A DNA stretch of 64,000 nucleotides from contig NC_073692.1 in NCBI RefSeq assembly GCF_029784155.1, positions 271,407,327 to 271,471,326 on the forward strand. Direction: 5' to 3'. The notes beneath the pieces are model-generated. The model saw only the letters and a list, made by a program, of their open reading frames with translations, was not told where the DNA came from and searched no databases. This document shows, piece after piece, positions 57,156 through 64,000 of the stretch; position 1 is the stretch's first letter, and the number at the start of each line of letters is the position of its first letter. This stretch comes from Uranotaenia lowii. Lineage: Eukaryota > Arthropoda > Insecta > Diptera > Culicidae. A program made the position numbers and the translations under genes.

Positions 57156-58244
57156 TCACTCTGTATCTTTTTCTGACGCATTCTGATCTGTATTTTCATT
57201 ACAATCTGACATTGGTAACAGACACAACTTTTCAACAGGTCGCTTTTTTAAACCTGACTCCGTTTTCAGCGTAACAACCCGAGTGATACCATCCTGTCCC
57301 GGGTGAAGCTCAACAACTCTGCCCATTTTCCATCTACAGGGAGGAACATTTTCATCTTTAATGATGACTAGGCTACCAATATCAACAGATACAGAAGGTT
57401 TCCATCTTTTTGTTCTAGCTTGAAGTAGACATAAATATTCCCTACGCCACCGGTTCCAAATCAGCTGAACATTTTTCTGCATCAGCTGCATTTGGTTGAG
57501 CCTGTTATCTGGTGTTTGTTCGTAGGTTTTATCTGGCATGGACTGTAAGGACTCTCCGATAATAAAATGACCTGGTGTCAAAGGTTCTAGATCATTAGGA
57601 TCGTTCGAAAGTGGTGTAATGGGCCGCGAATTTAAACAAGCTTCAACCTGAACCAGAAGCGTCGTAAAATCTTCCGTACTAACGGGGTTTTCCCCGATAA
57701 CCCTCAAAATATGCTTTTTTGCGGAACGCACCGCTGCCTCCCACAAACCTCCAAAATGTGGGGCACTAGGGGGATTGAAATGCCATTTGATTCCATCGCT
57801 ACCACATTCCTTGTAAACCTTTTCTCTATGATTCTGACTCTTCAACAGACTTAATAATTCTGACATTTGATTTCTAGCTCCGACAAAGTTCGTACCGTTG
57901 TCTGAAAATATCTCTGAGCATTTTCCTCTTCTTCCGACAAACCTGCGCAAGGCCTGTACGAACCGTTCTGTTGATAGATCTGACACAAGCTCAAGATGTA
58001 CTGCTTTAGTGGACATGCATACAAAAATAGCAACGTATGCCTTAACTACTGGGCGTCTGGGAGCCGGGCGAATATATATTGGACCGAAATAATCCACTCC
58101 TGTCTTACTAAACGCACGCGAAACCGTTACGCGTGAAGCCGGCAGTTCTGCCATGAACTGCTGAATTGGTGTGGGGCGAGCCTTGAAGCATGTGTGACAT
58201 TTTGAATAACCTGGCGAGCTACGCTTCTTCCTCCCAAAGGCCAA
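57156..58244 (-). CDS. BEL/Pao pol, integrase part (second frame after frameshift)
   Basis: A 362-codon frame continuing the polyprotein after a one-base shift. It starts inside the integrase zinc finger (KCHTCFKARPTPIQQF supplies its two Cys), then the catalytic core with GVDYFGPIYI (first Asp), FSDNGTNFVGA (second Asp) and HFGGLWEAAV (Glu). The BEL-specific C-terminal domain (VIIKDENVPPCRWKMGRVVE) follows, with the stop at 57156. The natural start is not the first ATG here, because the protein is normally part of the upstream polyprotein. Confidence 0.9.
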   Translation of the reverse strand: MAFGRKKRSSPGYSKCHTCFKARPTPIQQFMAELPASRVTVSRAFSKTGVDYFGPIYIRPAPRRPVVKAYVAIFVCMSTKAVHLELVSDLSTERFVQALRRFVGRRGKCSEIFSDNGTNFVGARNQMSELLSLLKSQNHREKVYKECGSDGIKWHFNPPSAPHFGGLWEAAVRSAKKHILRVIGENPVSTEDFTTLLVQVEACLNSRPITPLSNDPNDLEPLTPGHFIIGESLQSMPDKTYEQTPDNRLNQMQLMQKNVQLIWNRWRREYLCLLQARTKRWKPSVSVDIGSLVIIKDENVPPCRWKMGRVVELHPGQDGITRVVTLKTESGLKKRPVEKLCLLPMSDCNENTDQNASEKDTE

Positions 58245-61200
58245 AACTTCAACCTAACCGTAGCTAAAAGCAGCTGAGGACCTGCGTGCAATAATCGGCG
58301 GTGAAAGTGTTCTAGGATTAGTCGAGTAAGATCGTGACGGGCTGGTAAGACTATCGGATGTTTTGCAGCTTCTGACTCGGTCGAATTGCTCAATCTACCA
58401 CCAATTCTCAACAACCCATCTGGGGATAGTTTGGGATTGAACCACCTGAGTTTCGATTGCCTTGACACAAAATCGCCCTTGGAAAGAGCCTTCAACTCCT
58501 CAGCAAAACACTCTTTTTGAACACACATTGCTAAAACTCTTTCGGCTTCATCCATCTCAGCTGTTTGTAAGAAAGGTTGAAATTTGACCTGACGCTTTGA
58601 CCTTAACAGCTTCATAAATCTTAACAAGTAAGCCGTACATCTGACCATTTTAGTGTAATCCGAATACAAACTAAAATACCAACAATTGAAATCTGACTCA
58701 TGCTTGGAAGTGTTTGTTGCCAATACTGTTACTGTTGTTCGGCGCCTTTCCTCTTCGCCAATCTCCGTTAAGTGATTATCTGGTAGTTCTGGCCAGTTTT
58801 CCCTTTCAAGTGCTAACCATGACGGACCTTCCCACCATAAACAAGAATGACCTATTTCGGCGGGAGAAATACCGCGGGAAATCAGATCTGATGGGTTGTC
58901 GACGCCAGGGACATGCCTCCATTCACATCCCTCTGTGAGATTTTGTATTTTGGCAACTCGATTTGCCACATAGGTAGTCCAGGTAGATGGAACAGCCTGT
59001 AACCATCGCCACACGCATGTGGAATCTGTCCAGAAGTAAACTGGACATTCAAACTTCATGGAGTCTTGAACAAATTTGAAAAGCTCGGCAGTTAGTAATG
59101 CCCCACACAATTCTAAACGTGGAATTGACTGACTTGCTAGCGGAGATACCCTCGATTTGGCAGACAACAAACAAATCTCAACCTCTCCATTTGGGTTGAC
59201 GCTTTTCAAATAGACGCAGCCACCATACGCCTTCTCCGAAGCGTCCGAAAAACAGTGGATTTCCTTGTAGATGGCTCCTGGGATTATGTTGCACCGTTTG
59301 ATACGAATGTTGTTGAGAGAAACCAGTTGTTCGTAGTATTTCAGCCAATCCTCACCCACCGTTGGAGGCAATGGCTGATCCCAGTCCAATCTTTGGTCGT
59401 CGCTATTCCTTAACGTCCACAATTGCTGCATAAATATTTTAGCAGTTGTTATTGCAGCACCAAGAAGTCCCAATGGATCGAAAAGCGTAGCTAATACCGA
59501 CAGCACCTTGCGTTTTGTTAAAACCGAGGATTTTGGAATTTCAGGAATGTTGAAGTTGTACTTGAAGACATCAGATTTCGGTAACCATGTGAGCCCAAGT
59601 ATCTTCATCGAAGGATCTTTCTCCGATCCATCTGAAGACTCTTCAATAGCTACACTGTCTTGTGAAAGCCCTTGCAGGACTTCTGCACAATTTGAGGCGA
59701 ATTTTCGTAACCGAAATCCTCCAGCTTTTGCAGCTTTATCTAACTGAATTCTCAGTTTGAGTGCTGCGTTTGCATCGTCTGCACCAGATACAACATCGTC
59801 CATATATGTATCTTCCGAAAATACCCGCGAGGCCAGGGGATATCTCTCTGCTTCGTCTAACGCCAACTGCTTTAGAGTACGAGTAGCTAAAAACGGAGCT
59901 GGTTTAGTACCGTACGTTACCGTGTTCAGTTCGAAAGTCTTTACTGGTTCCGATGGTGAATTCCTCCATAGAATTGACTGAAGTGGGCGATCTTCCTTTG
60001 CTACGTTGATTTGTCGAAACATTTTCTCGACGTCAGCCACGACCATGATCTGACACATTCGACAGCGGAGTATTATCGCCCTAAGATCATCCTGGATAAC
60101 CGGACCTGTTAATAACCCATCGTTTAATGAAATACCAGTTGTAGTTTTACACGAGGCGTCGAATACTACACGCAACTTAGTAGTCGTACTACTCTCCTTC
60201 TCGACCGGATGATGTGGCAAAAAACAGCGTTTAGTATCTGACGTTTCATTTACTTCTCTCATGTGCCCTAGCTGTATATATTCGTCCATGAACTTGGTAT
60301 ACAGCTCACGCAATTCCGGACTCCTAGCTAGTCTGCGCTCGGTTGCGCCCAAGCGCCGTAAGGCTATTTCCCTCGAATCGCCTAAGTTGGGGAAAACCTC
60401 TTCGTTCTTAGGAAGAGAGACTGTGTACCTTCCATCGCCGTCTCTCTGTACCGTTTTCTGGAAAATTTCCTCGCAACGCTTTTCCTCTCGTGAGTAAAGG
60501 TTTTCCGAACCTAGCTCCTCACAAGCCCAGAACCGAGCGACAAGAGTATCAAGAGACTCTGTCGTTGAAACAGTGCAAGCAATCCGTGCTGAAGTCTCTT
60601 GCGATAAACCTCCAGAAACAACCCAACCGAAAACTGACTCTGTTAGTGTAGGCAATTGGTCTCCGATGGAAATCCGTTTTCCCGTTTCGAAGAAGTCGAA
60701 GAACGACTCTATACTAAACACCAAATCCACCACCTTCGACTCAAAAAATGATGGATCCGCTAACTCAATACCATTCGGGAATGACCATTCATCCGTTGAA
60801 ACTGTAGCAGTTGGCAGATCGACCGTTACCTTGGGTAGAACCAGGAATTCCATTTCCTTAACGTAACTGTTCACCCTTGATCGCACCACTGCTTGAACCT
60901 TGTGTTTAACCCTGGTAGATGTCCGACCAATACCAAGTATCGCAACATCTACCCTTTTCCGACTCATCTTCAAACGCTGACTCAATCTTTCCGACATGAA
61001 ATTGCTTTCTGACCCCGAATCGAGCAGCGCTCGAGCTGGATATCTATTTCCCATTTCATCTTCTAAGAGAACCACGGCAGTTGCTAAAAGAACCCGACAA
61101 TTAGCCTTGCGCCCGACACCCGATGTCAAGCATGATGATGAAGCTGTGTTAGAAACCTGACAAGATGTTTCTCCTCTCTTAGAAGTGCCATTGGTTTCAC

Positions 61201-62482
61201 CTGACCTTGAAGATTCCGAAATTTCTCCGTTTTTACTCTTAAAACACACCAGAGTATGATGGCGACCTCCACAATTCCGACACGAAAACTTTGACTGACA
61301 ATCTCGAGCCATATGAGATGTTCTGAAACAGTTCCGACATAAAGAGTGATTTCTCAAAACCGAATCCCTTTCTGACACAGACAATTTCAAAAATTTCTGA
61401 CACTGATGCAAGGGATGCTGACCATTACAAGCAGAACATTTAAACCCATTCATATTCACATTATTATGAAATGTTCTGACACTGACTTTCTGTTTAGCTG
61501 ACATTTGTGGAGGTACACCCTTAGTATCATTCAACCTTGGTGGAAGAGCTTCCAAAACTCGAACCCGCCTGTGCAGAAAATCTGTTAAATCGCATAAAGT
61601 ATCTTCTTCCTTCGAGGTTGATTCTTCTTCCCAACTCCTACGAGTTACTGGATCAAGAAGAGACACGAGATAGTTCACCAAAAGAAGATCCTTGTAATCC
61701 TTTGCCTCTAATACCTGATCCAAAGTGTTAACTATTCTCTCGAACCCTTCCAATAGTTGAAGAAGATCATTAACGGACTCTTTACTAACCGAAGACAACT
61801 TGAAAAGCGATTGCACCTGCCTCTTTTTTAGTTGTTTGCTGTTGTTGTACCGCTTTAACAGAATATCCCATGCAACTACGTAATTAGCTCTTGTGATTTG
61901 TAGAGGATCAATCAACGATTTTGGTTCACCTTGGAGACAACCTTTCAAGTAGTGGAATTTTTCAACCTCTGGCAAATCAGGTTTACAATGGATAAGAGAG
62001 AGGTAGAGATCGCGAAACCCAAGCCATTCGTCAATGTTTCCATTGAAAGACTGCAGCTTTATCTGTGGAAGCCTAACGTGATCAAAACCACTGCGATTAT
62101 TAGGTTCACCTGCACGAACTGATTGATCAAGCTCTGAAAACTCCAAACGAACCTTAGCTTTATCCATCAGAAACGATTTTGCAAAATAATACCGGTCACT
62201 GAGCTCTTTTCGCTCCTTATCGTAAAGTTCTACATCCGCTCCAAAATCTTCATGTGATTTTATATCAATTAACACTTCACCAAACCTTTCCCATAAATCA
62301 TCAATCGCTGAAAGTCGAACCGAAATCTGCGCATGAGTAGCATCCTCTTGAAACGTTTCCACAAATTCCCACACATCAGAAAAGGACGACTGGATCTCTT
62401 TTAATTTGACTATTAAATACTTCAACGAAGGATTCTTCGAATCCTTAACAGCTTTGACCGTAGGCATGTTAGAAATCCGCAA
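58127..62482 (-). CDS. BEL/Pao gag-pol polyprotein (gag, protease, RT, RNase H)
   Basis: A 1451-codon frame. Gag region with LPQIKLQSFNGNIDEWLGF (about 138-156, DUF1759-like). Three zinc knuckles (CSACNGQHPLHQC, CRNCFRTSHMARDC, CRNCGGRHHTLVC) lie at roughly 350-415. Aspartic protease ALLDSGSESNFMS with Asp 488. Reverse transcriptase RVVFDASCKT and YMDD at 893-896. RNase H-like CFSDASEKAYGG, IPRLELCGALL and FWTDSTCVWRWL. The frame ends in the integrase H2C2 finger after HFHRRLLHAG and KFWPLGGRSVARQVIQ, where it runs 19 off-frame residues into a stop. The start could be Met1 or Met6 (MPTVKAV). Confidence 0.93.
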   Translation of the reverse strand: MRISNMPTVKAVKDSKNPSLKYLIVKLKEIQSSFSDVWEFVETFQEDATHAQISVRLSAIDDLWERFGEVLIDIKSHEDFGADVELYDKERKELSDRYYFAKSFLMDKAKVRLEFSELDQSVRAGEPNNRSGFDHVRLPQIKLQSFNGNIDEWLGFRDLYLSLIHCKPDLPEVEKFHYLKGCLQGEPKSLIDPLQITRANYVVAWDILLKRYNNSKQLKKRQVQSLFKLSSVSKESVNDLLQLLEGFERIVNTLDQVLEAKDYKDLLLVNYLVSLLDPVTRRSWEEESTSKEEDTLCDLTDFLHRRVRVLEALPPRLNDTKGVPPQMSAKQKVSVRTFHNNVNMNGFKCSACNGQHPLHQCQKFLKLSVSERDSVLRNHSLCRNCFRTSHMARDCQSKFSCRNCGGRHHTLVCFKSKNGEISESSRSGETNGTSKRGETSCQVSNTASSSCLTSGVGRKANCRVLLATAVVLLEDEMGNRYPARALLDSGSESNFMSERLSQRLKMSRKRVDVAILGIGRTSTRVKHKVQAVVRSRVNSYVKEMEFLVLPKVTVDLPTATVSTDEWSFPNGIELADPSFFESKVVDLVFSIESFFDFFETGKRISIGDQLPTLTESVFGWVVSGGLSQETSARIACTVSTTESLDTLVARFWACEELGSENLYSREEKRCEEIFQKTVQRDGDGRYTVSLPKNEEVFPNLGDSREIALRRLGATERRLARSPELRELYTKFMDEYIQLGHMREVNETSDTKRCFLPHHPVEKESSTTTKLRVVFDASCKTTTGISLNDGLLTGPVIQDDLRAIILRCRMCQIMVVADVEKMFRQINVAKEDRPLQSILWRNSPSEPVKTFELNTVTYGTKPAPFLATRTLKQLALDEAERYPLASRVFSEDTYMDDVVSGADDANAALKLRIQLDKAAKAGGFRLRKFASNCAEVLQGLSQDSVAIEESSDGSEKDPSMKILGLTWLPKSDVFKYNFNIPEIPKSSVLTKRKVLSVLATLFDPLGLLGAAITTAKIFMQQLWTLRNSDDQRLDWDQPLPPTVGEDWLKYYEQLVSLNNIRIKRCNIIPGAIYKEIHCFSDASEKAYGGCVYLKSVNPNGEVEICLLSAKSRVSPLASQSIPRLELCGALLTAELFKFVQDSMKFECPVYFWTDSTCVWRWLQAVPSTWTTYVANRVAKIQNLTEGCEWRHVPGVDNPSDLISRGISPAEIGHSCLWWEGPSWLALERENWPELPDNHLTEIGEEERRRTTVTVLATNTSKHESDFNCWYFSLYSDYTKMVRCTAYLLRFMKLLRSKRQVKFQPFLQTAEMDEAERVLAMCVQKECFAEELKALSKGDFVSRQSKLRWFNPKLSPDGLLRIGGRLSNSTESEAAKHPIVLPARHDLTRLILEHFHRRLLHAGPQLLLATVRLKFWPLGGRSVARQVIQNVTHASRLAPHQFSSSWQNCRLHA

Positions 62483-63459
62483 TTAAATCAATCCAATATT
62501 ATTTCAACTTTGTATCACCAAAATGTTGCAATAAGGGAGCAAGGTGAAGAAAAACCAAGGTAAAGGCCGAGAAAAAAGAGACAATTGTTCTAACGAACAG
62601 GTTTAATCTCAAGGAAATGCGCCGTTATAAATTACCACCAAAAATTCGTTTTACCATATATTATTTTAAAAACCAGAATCACCAAATTGAATAATATCAT
62701 AAAAATATTGGAATCAAAAATAATCTTAAAATTTCTCACAAGTTCATCACTGTTTAGGAACCACTGATTATATAGTAGCTTACCGATCGTAGCATAAATG
62801 TGTCACCCAACTCGCCGTCGCTGTAGATCGAACCGTTGCCTTCCTTGTTGAAACCTCGCTTCGGATCTCGTAGCTAGCCCACCATGCACAGGACTACCCT
62901 TTCCTCCACAGCGATGATCAGGACAACCATGCACCTGATGTCGATCGAGCACCGATGTTGCACCAATTGCAACTAGCCAACAGTGGATGAGCTTGTAGTA
63001 TTGTTGAACCAAAGGGAGGGGGCGATCGGAACCACCAGGACAGCCGCGCCTCACCTTTCGATGACCGTTTCGTAGGTTGAAAACCAAAGGACCGTCTGGC
63101 ATGCACCGATCCTGATCCAGTTCAATTTCCGAAAACCCTTGTTGAGTTGAGCACCACCGAATCGTCAAGCATGCACCGATCCCAATGCAATCGATTTCCA
63201 AAGCGCTAATTGCATTGAACCTCACCGAATCGTCCAAAATGCACCGATCCTGGTCCAAATCGATAACCGAAATCCGGAATGAGATCACCTATTGATCCCA
63301 ATCAATAGTGAACAAAACACCCTTTGTGTTTGATCACTATTCGCGATGGCGACGCTATCCAGCAAGCGTCCCTTTTCCCGTGCAAATGGCGAATTCTATG
63401 GTTGGCGTCCCCTTTCGTGTCCAGAATTCAACGGTATCGTATCCGGTCTCAGGCCCTCA
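62483..63459 (-). other. BEL/Pao 5' leader
   Basis: About 980 nt between the primer site and gag. It holds three degenerate units (listed separately) and no convincing frame; the 161-codon ORF here is made of the same repeats. It probably carries packaging and translation signals, which I cannot locate. Confidence 0.6.
63091..63285 (-). repeat. Three 65-68 bp degenerate tandem units in the BEL leader
   Basis: On the plus strand each unit starts ACCG(T/A)(C/A)T..C and contains ATGCACCGATCC or ATGCACCGATCC-like text, then AATC or CAAT and TTCCGAAA. Units begin at 63091, 63156 and 63224. Confidence 0.75.
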
Positions 63460-63476
63460 TCCGGCTCGAAGGACCA
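63460..63476 (-). other. Primer binding site, complementary to tRNA-Tyr
   Basis: The plus strand reads TCCGGCTCGAAGGACCA, the 3' end of insect tRNA-Tyr including CCA. On the minus strand it is TGGTCCTTCGAGCCGGA, one base after the 5' LTR. All 17 bases fit the tRNA-Tyr sequence I know from Drosophila. Confidence 0.85.
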
Positions 63477-63477
63477 A

Positions 63478-64000
63478 TGTTTATGTCCGGATGGGCCTCT
63501 TACCACCAACCTGGCAGCTGTAACTCCGTCCGATAATGGTTCGTCCAACCTGGATCCAACCGTCCCTTGGGTGCCCAAAAAAATCCAGTCACTATTGCTC
63601 GTGCAGCATGCAAGTCCCCTGGTAGGATGGGGTTTCCATGGATAGATTAAAACTCGCGGATTTTTTGGACTTAACGGTATAAGTTTACTTAACGTTTTAC
63701 TTAGGTATAAATTTTAACTTAAGAACGAGAAGGCCTTTTAGTTACCCGGCCAGGGCTTAATTATGTTCGCGTCGATCGGTCGGTAGTCGGTGGTCAACTG
63801 GTGGATCGCTCGTCGGTTCAGTCGTTCTCGGCTCTGCAGTTGTAAGAAGTATTGTTCGAAGCAATTGCATTGTTATCAGGAACTCACGCTCTTATCACTC
63901 GTCCGGCCGATCATTGCTGATCATCGATGATCGTTTCCTCCGATAACGACGCCTATTATCGTGTACGGTGGAAGGAAAGGGCATGCATGGGACTTAAGCT
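63478..64000 (-). repeat. BEL/Pao 5' LTR, partial
   Basis: Identical to 56217-56739 over all 523 visible bases (offset 7261). The remaining part, about 115 bp, lies beyond the window end. Confidence 0.95.

Larger units (their letters stand above)
56217..64000 (-). mobile_element. BEL/Pao LTR retrotransposon, runs off the window
   Basis: Read on the minus strand: 5' LTR (from beyond 64000 to 63478), tRNA-Tyr primer site, leader with tandem repeats, gag-pol frame, polypurine tract, 3' LTR (56854-56217). Domain order gag, protease, RT, RNase H, integrase is BEL/Pao. No env was seen. The visible 523 bp of the 5' LTR are identical to the 3' LTR, so the insertion is recent. The expected total is about 7.9 kb if the LTRs are equally long. 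The left flank is TATAC; the matching duplication would be just outside. Confidence 0.95.

Noticed and set aside
58127..58210. Programmed frameshift as the certain explanation for the BEL pol break
   Set aside because: The shift lies inside the integrase zinc finger rather than between gag and pol, so mutation or sequencing error is more likely.
62803..63288. 161-codon minus-strand ORF in the BEL leader
   Set aside because: It is created by the tandem leader repeats and lies upstream of gag; no domain, and the repeats explain its composition.

Overview
This is eukaryotic, AT-rich, transposon-dense DNA, most likely from a mosquito. The host genes are insect-type genes with spliced introns. 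The repeats (BEL/Pao, I-like, RTE-like and CR1/L2-like retrotransposons, hAT, a mariner-like transposase, tRNA-derived SINEs, and TIR elements beginning GGGGAGA) resemble the load of culicine mosquito genomes. The species call is inference. The host genes rest on spliced, phase-consistent models read directly from the sequence.

Host gene 1 (minus strand, 38406 to 2022) is a complete five-exon FBXO25/FBXO32 (atrogin-1 family) F-box gene of about 36 kb. It encodes 354 residues. Exons 2 to 4 are compact, with introns of 64 and 65 bp. Intron 1 (25.5 kb) and intron 4 (9.7 kb) are filled with mobile DNA. Host genes 2 and 3 (plus strand, 43949 to 45921) are COA3 and mtTFB1 (TFB1M). They sit head to tail, and an apparent intron (44279 to 44875) lies between the two reading frames. 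This is the arrangement known from the dicistronic Drosophila locus.

Intron 4 (2233-11924) holds a concentric nest of elements. Terminal inverted repeat pairs at 2603/11874, 2997/11330, 3778/11197 and 3964/10253 surround a nearly full-length two-ORF non-LTR retrotransposon (4910-10190) with a perfect 16-bp target duplication. A 476-bp TIR element sits inside the innermost host repeat. Intron 1 (12804-38302) holds an RTE-like copy split by a CR1/L2-like element, which is itself split by a 1.76-kb insertion. It also holds another RTE-like fragment, a mariner-like pseudogene, a perfect 58-bp-arm palindrome, tRNA-like SINEs, and a second RTE copy split by a 3.4-kb hAT element.

The space between the gene 1 promoter and COA3 holds a perfect 207-bp-arm palindrome whose left arm was hit by a hAT element. 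The 476-bp TIR family recurs just upstream of COA3. Downstream of mtTFB1 lie mostly unrecognised AT-rich DNA, tRNA-like SINEs, a 1.4-kb hAT element, a 1.0-kb element with Transib-like ends, and a very young BEL/Pao LTR retrotransposon (56217 to beyond 64000, minus strand). The BEL/Pao LTRs are identical wherever both are visible, its primer site matches tRNA-Tyr, and a one-base frameshift breaks its integrase zinc finger.
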